From: Verrucomicrobiota bacterium
GTDB lineage: Bacteria > Verrucomicrobiota > Verrucomicrobiia > Limisphaerales > Pedosphaeraceae
Length of the DNA: 64,000 bases
Assembly (NCBI GenBank): GCA_021325145.1
Contig: JAJPHR010000060.1
Span: forward strand, 1-64,000
Direction of reading: 5' to 3'
The position numbers were made by a program, and so were the translations under genes. Of the stretch, positions 43,731 to 50,733 are shown piece by piece; position 1 is the stretch's first letter; each line of letters opens with the position of its first letter. Below the pieces are notes generated by a model. It saw nothing but the letters and a program-made list of their open reading frames with translations, was not told where the DNA came from and did not search any database.

Positions 43731-45243
43731 AAACCAACGCCTTTACCAGGCCTTCGATCGTGTGCGGCCTGGCCTCGACGGTTGGTTTAAAGCCGAGCGC
43801 GGCGAGGGCTTTGCTGGTTTCGGGGCCGATGGAGGCGAGTTTGATTTGCGGGAATTTTTGGACGAGTTCCGGCAGGTTGAACCGGGCATGGAAGCTTTCC
43901 ACTGTGGAGCTGCTGCTAAACGTGATCCAGTCCGCGCCACCCTCCAGTAATTTCGCCGCATCGCCGGTTGGGTCTTCCGTCTCCGGCACGGTCTTATAGC
44001 AGGCGATGTCATCCACGATGGCCCCCAAGGCTTCCAATTCCCGGGGGAGTTCCGGGGTGGCGACCTCCGCGCGCATCAGGAGAATCTTCAAATTCTCGAT
44101 GCTTTCGTAATCCGTAAAGGCCTTGGCAATTTTGGCGGTGACGTATTCCGACGGCATCAAGTCCACCTTGAGATGCAGTTCCTTCAACCGGGCAGCCGTG
44201 GCCGGACCAACCGCGGCGATCCGCACGCCGCCGATGTCACGCAGGTCTTCGAAGCCTTTGAAGAAGGCTTCGAAAAACATGTTCACGCCATTTGGACTGG
44301 TGAAGACAATCCAATCGTAAGAGTTCAACTCCAGCAACGCGTCGGCCAGATCCTGATGGCGATCGGTGGGAAGAATTTTAATCGTCGGAATCTCCAGAAC
44401 TTCGGCGCTCAGTTCGGCCAGTTGACGGGTAAGCTGGCTGGCCTGCTCGCGGGTGCGCGTAACCACGATGCGCCGGCCGAATAGCGGCCGCTTTTCATAC
44501 CAGTTCAATTTGTCGCGCAATTTGACGACATCGCCGATGATGGTCACCGCCGGCGCCGAGAAGCCGGTTTTTTCGACGACATCGGCAATAGTTGCGAGCG
44601 TGCCTTCGATGGATTGCTGTTTTCCGGTCGTGCCCCAGCGCACCATGGCGACCGGTGTTTTCGGTGGGAGCCCGTTGGCAATGAGTTGTCCCGAAATTTC
44701 CCGGATGCGCTTGACGCCCATGAGAACAACCTTGGTGCCGGGAATTTTGGCGACCTGCCCCCAATCCACGCTGCTGGCCTCGTCCTTGTCGGGATCTTCG
44801 TGCCCGGTGATGACCGTGTAACTCGAGCAATGATCGCGATGAGTGATGGGTATGCCGGCGTAATTGGGGCCGGCCACAACCGACGAGATCCCGGGCACGA
44901 CCTCGAAGTCAATGCCAGCTTCCGCCAGCTTCTCCGCTTCCTCACCGCCCCGGCCAAAGACATAGGGATCGCCGCCCTTGAGGCGGACGACGGTTTTCCC
45001 GGCGCGAGCTTTGCTGACGAGCAGTTCATTGATGTCGTCTTGCGGAAGAGCATGCTCCTGGGCGCGCTTGCCCGCGTAAATGAACTCGGCGGTTTTCGGC
45101 GCCAGGCGGAGCAAATCCCGATTGATAAGCGCATCATAGACCACCACATCCGCGCGACCGAGCAACTCAGCCCCGCGCAAGGTCATCAACCCCGCATCAC
45201 CCGGGCCCGCGCCCACCAGATACACTGTCCCTTTTGCTTTCAT
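43720..45243 (-). CDS. cobA-hemD: Fused uroporphyrinogen-III C-methyltransferase / uroporphyrinogen-III synthase
   Basis: A 507-residue bifunctional enzyme. Residues 1-245 are the SAM-dependent methyltransferase: VYLVGAGPGDAGLMTLRGAE (8-27), VVRLKGGDPYVFGRGGEEAE and the later VVLMGVKRI. Residues about 258-507 are the cyclase HemD: RRIVVTRTREQASQL, WIVFTSPNGVNMFFEAF, AAVGPATAARL, and WITFSSSSTVESF. It closes hydroxymethylbilane to uroporphyrinogen III and can divert it to precorrin-2/sirohaem. This fusion is common in Verrucomicrobia and Firmicutes. It lies downstream of hemC, separated by two small opposing genes and an Uma2 remnant. Confidence 0.95.
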   Translation of the reverse strand: MKAKGTVYLVGAGPGDAGLMTLRGAELLGRADVVVYDALINRDLLRLAPKTAEFIYAGKRAQEHALPQDDINELLVSKARAGKTVVRLKGGDPYVFGRGGEEAEKLAEAGIDFEVVPGISSVVAGPNYAGIPITHRDHCSSYTVITGHEDPDKDEASSVDWGQVAKIPGTKVVLMGVKRIREISGQLIANGLPPKTPVAMVRWGTTGKQQSIEGTLATIADVVEKTGFSAPAVTIIGDVVKLRDKLNWYEKRPLFGRRIVVTRTREQASQLTRQLAELSAEVLEIPTIKILPTDRHQDLADALLELNSYDWIVFTSPNGVNMFFEAFFKGFEDLRDIGGVRIAAVGPATAARLKELHLKVDLMPSEYVTAKIAKAFTDYESIENLKILLMRAEVATPELPRELEALGAIVDDIACYKTVPETEDPTGDAAKLLEGGADWITFSSSSTVESFHARFNLPELVQKFPQIKLASIGPETSKALAALGFKPTVEARPHTIEGLVKALVSRA

Positions 45244-45341
45244 TCTTGATTACTGTATGCGGTGAACTCTGCCACCGCAACCACCCAACTCGATCAACAT
45301 TCCGGTTGCGGGGCAGCAGCGGCTGGGATAAAGTAAAAGCG

Positions 45342-45527
45342 ATGACTGCGGAAGAAAAGTTTCTGAAGGCCGCGATTCGCAATGGGTTGCGCATGCAGCA
45401 TCGCTTCGCCGCAGAACCAGTGCTGGCAACGACTGGCAAAGGCTACTTGAAAAGTGAAGGCACTGACACATTGCGACGAATCAAGGACAACGTTCGGAAA
45501 AAGAAAGCGGCCGCAGGACAAGCGTGA
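45342..45527 (+). CDS. Small hypothetical protein
   Basis: A 61-residue basic protein, MTAEEKFLKAAIRNGL to the end KKKAAAGQA. No family is recognised. Its stop overlaps the GTG start of the next gene by four bases (GTGA), so the two would be translationally coupled. It is inserted against the direction of the tetrapyrrole genes. Confidence 0.45.
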   Translation: MTAEEKFLKAAIRNGLRMQHRFAAEPVLATTGKGYLKSEGTDTLRRIKDNVRKKKAAAGQA

Positions 45528-45922
45528 AGGGCTTGGTCAGGCCGTGGCTTAAGGCAGTTCCCTGGGCTTCAGTTGTCGCGATCAACGCAAGCCTGTGCCA
45601 GGCCAGGAAGGCGCTTCATAAACCGGCTTCGGACGGCTATGACAGGACACGGGTGCTGTGGGAACAGACCCAGCCACGGGATTTGCACCTTAAGGAGTTA
45701 CTTTGCTTCGGTCAGCAGTGTCATCGTCTGGCTCCCTTTTGCTTTTATAATGGGAACACATTCGTTACCATTGTGAAAACGGTAATGGAGGATGCCCTGA
45801 AGCGCCTGCCACCTGAACGAGCCTTCGTTCTGCGCAGCATTGCCGGTCACATAGTGGCTGGAACCGCGACCGATCTCGAAGAAAAGCAACTCGACAAGAT
45901 GTTGAGTGAGTTGGAAAGTTGA
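45524..45922 (+). CDS. Hypothetical protein
   Basis: A 132-residue protein starting with GTG in a GTGA overlap with the previous gene. The N-terminal third is basic with two cysteines, and the C-terminal half is helical (MEDALKRLPPERAFVLRSIA, DLEEKQLDKMLSELES). No family is recognised and no signal peptide seen. With its partner it sits in the hemC-hemD gap next to an Uma2 remnant, which suggests an accessory insertion. Confidence 0.4.
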   Translation: MKGLVRPWLKAVPWASVVAINASLCQARKALHKPASDGYDRTRVLWEQTQPRDLHLKELLCFGQQCHRLAPFCFYNGNTFVTIVKTVMEDALKRLPPERAFVLRSIAGHIVAGTATDLEEKQLDKMLSELES

Positions 45923-45984
45923 GCGGACTCAGCCGCGGATGCTTAAGTCAGCCACGAGTCCTGCCAAATCAAATTCAAAACCAG

Positions 45985-46113
45985 TCAAAACACCGGATCG
46001 CAACCGGCCTTATCCTCTGTGGAGCAAAGGAGTCCGTAACGCTGGTCGTCATTGAGTTTATAATATTCCTCGTAGGTCCAGCGTTTGGCTTGTTTTTCGA
46101 GCACCGCAGCCGT
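45985..46113 (-). pseudogene. Remnant of a Uma2-family (DUF820) nuclease gene
   Basis: The minus strand reads TAAVLEKQAKRWTYEEYY, then KLNDDQRYGLLC, to a TGA at 45985-45987. The words RWTYEEYYKLNDDQRY are characteristic of the N-terminus of Uma2 family proteins, a PD-(D/E)xK-like group of about 190-200 residues, abundant in Verrucomicrobia and Cyanobacteria. The family continues with an ELIDGEL-like stretch that is missing here. The expected ATG is ACG (46111-46113 on the plus strand). About 40 codons survive of the expected 190 or so, without the catalytic Asp and Glu-x-Lys, so this is a decayed fragment. Confidence 0.7.
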
Positions 46114-46173
46114 GAAGTTAATTTCGTAAAATCTGCCAGACAAATCGGTTCAAAGCTTGGCCAACTCCTGCCT

Positions 46174-47205
46174 TTACCCGGCCAACTCAGCGGCAAGCTG
46201 TTTGCCTAATTCGGCGGCATCTTTGATGGGCTTTTTGGCGTCGCTTCGTCGGACTTTTTTCTCATCGCGAAAGGAGACGGCGCGGAGACGGATTTTCTCG
46301 CCGACAATTTCGGCGTAGGCGGCGACGGGGCTTTGGCAGCCGCCGCCCATCTCGGCCAAAAAGGCGCGCTCGGCCGTAACGCATTGCTGGGTGTTGAAGT
46401 GGTTCAACCGCTCGCAGATCGTGGCGATGCGTTCGTCGTCAGCGCGGGTTTCAATGCCAAGCGCTCCCTGGCCAACGCAAGGAAGCATCACTTCCGGTTC
46501 CAGAAAGGTGGCCAGCAATCCGTCGGGGACGGCATCACCGATGAGTTTCCCTTCCTTGGTCACCTGGAAACTCAGCCGCTCCAAACCGGCGGCAGCGAGA
46601 ATCGTGGCGTCCAATTCAGGGTGGTCAGCCAGCTTTTGCATCCGGGTGACGACGTTTCCTCGGATTTCAACGACTTTCAGGTCGGGGCGGAGCGCCACCA
46701 ATTGGGCTTTGCGGCGGGTGCTGCTCGTGGCCACGGTGGCCGACGGCGGCAAATCCTTAATTCCGAGGTGAGCCTTAAAGCCGCGCCGCTCGGATTGGCC
46801 GGGCCGCCATTCTTCGGGAGAAGCCTTGGCTTCCTCGGTGCGGAGATATTCGGCGTCCCGATAGATGAGCACGTCGCGGACGTCGGCGCGTTTGCCGACT
46901 GCGCCGAGCACGAGGCCGGCGGGTAGTTCGGTGGGAAGATCCTTGAGGCTGTGGACAGCAAGGTCGGCATGATGCTTGAGCAACGCCACTTCAAGTTCCT
47001 TGGTGAACAAGCCTTTTGGCAGACTCTCGCCTTCCTTGGCGAGCGAAGCGGTTTGGAGCTTGTCACCAGTTGTTTTGATGATCTTCAGTTCAAATTTCAG
47101 GCGCGGAAAGGCCGCGCGGCATTGGGCAAGCACAAGATTGGACTGGGCGAGCGCCAGGGCGCTGCCGCGAGTGGCAATGCAAATCGGACGGTTGGAAGAA
47201 TTCAT
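46174..47205 (-). CDS. hemC: Porphobilinogen deaminase (hydroxymethylbilane synthase)
   Basis: A 343-residue enzyme that polymerises four porphobilinogens to hydroxymethylbilane. The dipyrromethane cofactor cysteine is C290 in EMGGGCQSPVAAYA. Other marks are IATRGSALALAQ near the start, HSLKDLPTELPAG and the RRKAQL segment. About 30 extra residues (EYLRTEEAKASPEEWRPGQ) sit in a surface loop after LIYRDA. I used ATG 47205; a TTG nine bases upstream is unlikely. It follows hemA by 24 bases in the same direction. Confidence 0.96.
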   Translation of the reverse strand: MNSSNRPICIATRGSALALAQSNLVLAQCRAAFPRLKFELKIIKTTGDKLQTASLAKEGESLPKGLFTKELEVALLKHHADLAVHSLKDLPTELPAGLVLGAVGKRADVRDVLIYRDAEYLRTEEAKASPEEWRPGQSERRGFKAHLGIKDLPPSATVATSSTRRKAQLVALRPDLKVVEIRGNVVTRMQKLADHPELDATILAAAGLERLSFQVTKEGKLIGDAVPDGLLATFLEPEVMLPCVGQGALGIETRADDERIATICERLNHFNTQQCVTAERAFLAEMGGGCQSPVAAYAEIVGEKIRLRAVSFRDEKKVRRSDAKKPIKDAAELGKQLAAELAG

Positions 47206-47229
47206 GTTGAGCAATTGTGGTTGACGCGG

Positions 47230-48282
47230 TTATTCGTGCCCAAACGCCGGGCGATTTGAGTGGAAGGAAGCGGGTCCCGGACTGAGCAGGGCGCGGGTTT
47301 TTTCGCGGATGATTTGTTCGCAGCGGGAGATTTCCTCCTGGCGCTGTTTGAGGTAATCGTCGGCGATGGCCTGCAGGTCGTCGATGTTGTAGAGATAAAC
47401 ATTCTCCAAAAAATTCACTTCGGGATCGATGTCGCGCGGAACGGCGATGTCGATGAGCAGCAGCGGGCGGTTGCGGCGGAGTTTCATCAACGGCCCCAGT
47501 TTCACTCGGTCGAGGATGTAATGCGGGGCCGAGGTGCTGCTGATCACGATATCGATTTTGGAAAACTCGCGCGCCCAATCCTCAAAATGAACGGCACGTC
47601 CGCCGAGCGCGGCGGCGAGTTCGACAGCGCGGTCGTGGGAACGGTTCGAGACAATGATGCTGTGGGCGCCGCGACTGAGCAGGGCGCGGGCCGTTTTCTC
47701 GCTGGTATCGCCCGCACCGATGACCATGACCTGCCGGTCATTGAGCGTGGTGAAAATCTTTTCAGCCAGTTCCACTGCCACGGACCCGACGGAGACGCTG
47801 CCGCGCTGAATGTTGGTTTCAGTGCGGATATGCTTGGCGACGTTGAAGGCCTTCTGAAACGCCTTGTTCAACCGGGCGCCGGAATGGCGGTGCTGGAGAG
47901 CAAGATCATACGCTTGCTTGAGCTGGCCAAGGATTTCCGTTTCACCAAGCACCATCGAATCGAGACCACAGGCCACCTTGAATAAATGCTCGACGCTTTG
48001 AGGTTCGACAAGCAGGTAGAGCTCGTCGGTCAAAGGGTCGCGATAGTCGTGGCAGTTCACCAGGAACTGTTTCAGCGCTGGAAAGGCTTCCTTGGCGGGA
48101 AGGGAAGTCACGGCATAGAGTTCGACGCGGTTGCAGGTGGACAGGATCACCCCTTCACTCGCAAGACCGGAGTCGCGGAGTAATTGAAGCGTGGCGGGAA
48201 TGCGCGCCTCGGCGAAGGCGAACCGTTCGCGCACCGTGACGGGCGCGGAGTGATGGCTCAAGCCGATGACGAGGATAGACAT
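47230..48282 (-). CDS. hemA: Glutamyl-tRNA reductase
   Basis: A 350-residue NADPH enzyme that reduces glutamyl-tRNA to glutamate-1-semialdehyde, the first committed step of C5 tetrapyrrole synthesis. The nucleophilic cysteine is C50 in LSTCNRVELY. The catalytic-domain word GETEILGQLKQAY and the Rossmann motif VMVIGAGDTSEKTARAL are present. The C-terminal dimerisation region is short (ends near 350, against 410-450 in common homologues), stopping soon after the linker helix. It lies between the ccsA-like gene (7 bases upstream) and hemC. Confidence 0.95.
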   Translation of the reverse strand: MSILVIGLSHHSAPVTVRERFAFAEARIPATLQLLRDSGLASEGVILSTCNRVELYAVTSLPAKEAFPALKQFLVNCHDYRDPLTDELYLLVEPQSVEHLFKVACGLDSMVLGETEILGQLKQAYDLALQHRHSGARLNKAFQKAFNVAKHIRTETNIQRGSVSVGSVAVELAEKIFTTLNDRQVMVIGAGDTSEKTARALLSRGAHSIIVSNRSHDRAVELAAALGGRAVHFEDWAREFSKIDIVISSTSAPHYILDRVKLGPLMKLRRNRPLLLIDIAVPRDIDPEVNFLENVYLYNIDDLQAIADDYLKQRQEEISRCEQIIREKTRALLSPGPASFHSNRPAFGHE

Positions 48283-48289
48283 TCAGTGC

Positions 48290-49111
48290 CTATGAGTTAT
48301 GAGACGGGGACAGCAGGAAGATGCCCCAAAAAGTCAGGAGGATGAAGGTGAAGCTGCCCAGGGTGCCCCAGGCGAACCGGCGTCCGCCCTGGCCGCGCCA
48401 GCGCATGATCAGCAGCAGGAGATAAACCAGCCAGACAAAGCAGGACCAAATAATGATGGGATCGCCCCCCGCATGCGGGGGATTCTTCGGCCGCGGCAGC
48501 AAAGGATAGACGGAAAGTCCGGCGGTGAGCAAAACCAGGCCGGCGGTGACGAGGCCGCTCGTGACTTTTTCCAGGCGTTGAATGGGCGGAAGCCGGGAAA
48601 GGATCGCCCGCAATTTGTGGAACTTGAGATCGTGTTCCTGCGAGAGATACATCAGGGCGGCCACCGACCCGAGGCCGAAAGCGCCGAAGGAGAGCAGAAT
48701 CAGCGAGGCATGAAGACTGGCCCAGCCGTTCACGAATTCAGGCCTTGTGCCGTGCGGCGGATCCAGCGCCGGCATGAGCGCAAAGACTCCCATGACAAAC
48801 AGCACCGGTGAGGCGAATGCCCCGAGAAAACGCAAGCGTGCCCACGCGCCGATGAGCAGGTACGCCGCCACAATGGTCCAGGCGATGAAGAGCGTGGCCT
48901 CGTACAGATTGTTGACCGGGCAGCGTTGCAGGGAGAACCCGCGCTTGATCATCGCGGTGGTATGGAAAGCACAGGCCAGCAGCAGGAGGAAATAGTTGAC
49001 CCGGTTGTCCTGCCGGAAGCCCTTCCGCCAGAGGAACACCGAGTAAATCATGCTGAGACCGTAAAGAATTACGGCAATCAGGAATGAATTTCGGTCAGTA
49101 AGCCAAGCCAC
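48290..49111 (-). CDS. CcsA/HemX-type cytochrome c assembly membrane protein
   Basis: A 273-residue membrane protein with eight predicted helices. Conserved histidines occur in CAFHTTAMIKRG and WASLHASLILLSFGAF, as in the haem-handling CcsA/CcmC/HemX group. The tryptophan-rich WGxxWxWD motif of true CcsA is not obvious, so this may be the HemX type, which is often encoded immediately upstream of hemA. It starts with GTG at 49111; no ATG gives a better N-terminus. It is the first gene of the tetrapyrrole unit. Confidence 0.85.
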   Translation of the reverse strand: MAWLTDRNSFLIAVILYGLSMIYSVFLWRKGFRQDNRVNYFLLLLACAFHTTAMIKRGFSLQRCPVNNLYEATLFIAWTIVAAYLLIGAWARLRFLGAFASPVLFVMGVFALMPALDPPHGTRPEFVNGWASLHASLILLSFGAFGLGSVAALMYLSQEHDLKFHKLRAILSRLPPIQRLEKVTSGLVTAGLVLLTAGLSVYPLLPRPKNPPHAGGDPIIIWSCFVWLVYLLLLIMRWRGQGGRRFAWGTLGSFTFILLTFWGIFLLSPSHNS

Positions 49112-49265
49112 GCGTTTAGATTAATCCAGACGGACGCGGCTGCAAGGGCAATTACAGCGGAAAACACCAAGCTTTATCGCGCTTTCAGGGCTTCCGAACT
49201 TTGTCAGCGTCCGCTTTTGTCCACGGGCTCGAAGGGCTATCCTGTCGCACATGCGAAGCTTACTT

Positions 49266-50714
49266 TCATTGCGATACGCTTTTGGGCGGGGCTTTCAACG
49301 ATTTTTGCAGAAGGGAGACGGCCTGGTCGGCGCAATCACCAGCGCTGTCGGCGAGACCGGCAGCCATGCCGGAAGCGATCGCGGTGGCGGTGGATGTGCC
49401 CTCGACGAGATAATTCTGGCCATCGAACGGAACCACGTTGTCGCCGGGCGCAATCATTTTTACGAAGCTGCCGCGGTTGGCATAAGAGGCAATCTGACCG
49501 GATTGATCACTGGCGGTCACCGCGATGACTCCGGGATAGGCCGCCGGATAAGTCGGAGTGGTAACTGGCTGATTGCCGGCCGCCGCAAAAACAGGAATGC
49601 CCTGCTGGGTAATTTGATTGATGACGTTCTGGAGAAACGGACTGTCGCTGGTGCTGCCCAGGCTCATGTTAAGGATGTTGGCGCCATTGTTGACGGCGGT
49701 GACGGCGCCATTGGCCACGTCAAAAGTGGTGGTGGTTTCGTTTCCACCATAGATGTCCACGGGCTGAATTTTCACCGAGGTGGCGCCACCAGTTTTTTGC
49801 TGGAGGGCTTTGAGAATGGTTTCGGCCATGGCGGTGCCATGGGTCAACTGGCCGGTGGGCGGTTGGGCCGGCCCCGCGACGCTGAGCGACGGTTTAATGA
49901 AGCTGGTTAGATTGCTGGAGAGCGGTTGCATGGGTGTGTCGAGCAGCCCGACCACGAGTTGACAGTTGCCATCGCTTGCTTTGGGCTTGAGTTGCAAATC
50001 AGGGGAGGCTGCGCCGCCCACAGCTTCGACCTGCGGCGGCGGCGCTACGGTGAAATTGGTGTCGATGCTTTGAACGTCGGGATTGGCGGCGAGTTGGTCG
50101 CGCGCGGCAATGGCATCGGACTCGGTGTTAAACTGAAGCCGGTACGCATTCTGGCCGTCCATGCGGCCGACCACTTTCGCGCCCAGCAGACGGGCCAGTT
50201 CGTCGATCTTGGTTTTGGAGCCGGGTTTTAGAGTGACGATCAATTCGTTCGGAATTGGTTTGGACGGTGGAGAAGGCTTTGGAAGCGGGCGAATAATTTG
50301 CGTGGCCAGGCCGCGTGAGGTGCGGAAAACGTATAGCTGCGACGGGCCGTTGGTCTGGGGCACAACGACGAAATTCATGTCGCCCAGCAATGAACGAAGC
50401 GCCGGCCCTTCGGGAAGGTCGCTAAACTTGGCGGAGACCGTGTGCAATTGGTTTGGTTCCAAAAAAATATGCCAGCCGGTGGCTGCGGCCACGTTCTCAA
50501 GTAGTGTGAGCAAATCCCAGGTTTGGACGTCCGCGTCCACGTGGCCGGTGTCTCTGTGCCAGACCATGCGGTTGGTGACGGTGGAAGAGGAGGCAGGCGG
50601 GGCGCTGAGGCAGCAGCTTAGCGAAATGAGGAGCAACAAGCTGGAATGACCGAGAACAAACGACCAAGGCCCAAAGAATTGCCTTTTGTACTGCCTGTTT
50701 ATGTCGGTTCCCAT
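49266..50714 (-). CDS. Exported subtilisin-like serine protease with STN-like and I9-like prodomains
   Basis: A 482-residue protein with a signal or anchor near 15-35 (FVLGHSSLLLLISLSCC). Residues about 60-135 resemble a secretin/TonB short N-terminal (STN) domain. Residues about 155-222 resemble a fervidolysin/I9 prodomain (NELIVTLKPGSKTKIDELARL). The peptidase S8 domain has D259 in VGLLDTPM, H292 in THGTAMAE, N381 in AAAGNQ and S441 in VEGTSTATAIASGM. The triad is complete, though DTG is changed to DTP. It ends with GMAAGLADSAGDCADQAVSL and lies 19 bases downstream of the TIGR03790 gene. Confidence 0.88.
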   Translation of the reverse strand: MGTDINRQYKRQFFGPWSFVLGHSSLLLLISLSCCLSAPPASSSTVTNRMVWHRDTGHVDADVQTWDLLTLLENVAAATGWHIFLEPNQLHTVSAKFSDLPEGPALRSLLGDMNFVVVPQTNGPSQLYVFRTSRGLATQIIRPLPKPSPPSKPIPNELIVTLKPGSKTKIDELARLLGAKVVGRMDGQNAYRLQFNTESDAIAARDQLAANPDVQSIDTNFTVAPPPQVEAVGGAASPDLQLKPKASDGNCQLVVGLLDTPMQPLSSNLTSFIKPSLSVAGPAQPPTGQLTHGTAMAETILKALQQKTGGATSVKIQPVDIYGGNETTTTFDVANGAVTAVNNGANILNMSLGSTSDSPFLQNVINQITQQGIPVFAAAGNQPVTTPTYPAAYPGVIAVTASDQSGQIASYANRGSFVKMIAPGDNVVPFDGQNYLVEGTSTATAIASGMAAGLADSAGDCADQAVSLLQKSLKAPPKSVSQ

Positions 50715-50733
50715 ACTGATTAAACGAATCTAT

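Noticed and set aside
45919-46209. Plus-strand frame of 96 codons between the small gene pair and hemC
   Set aside because: It overlaps the hemC end and is antisense to the Uma2 remnant, whose family words explain the conserved-looking composition.
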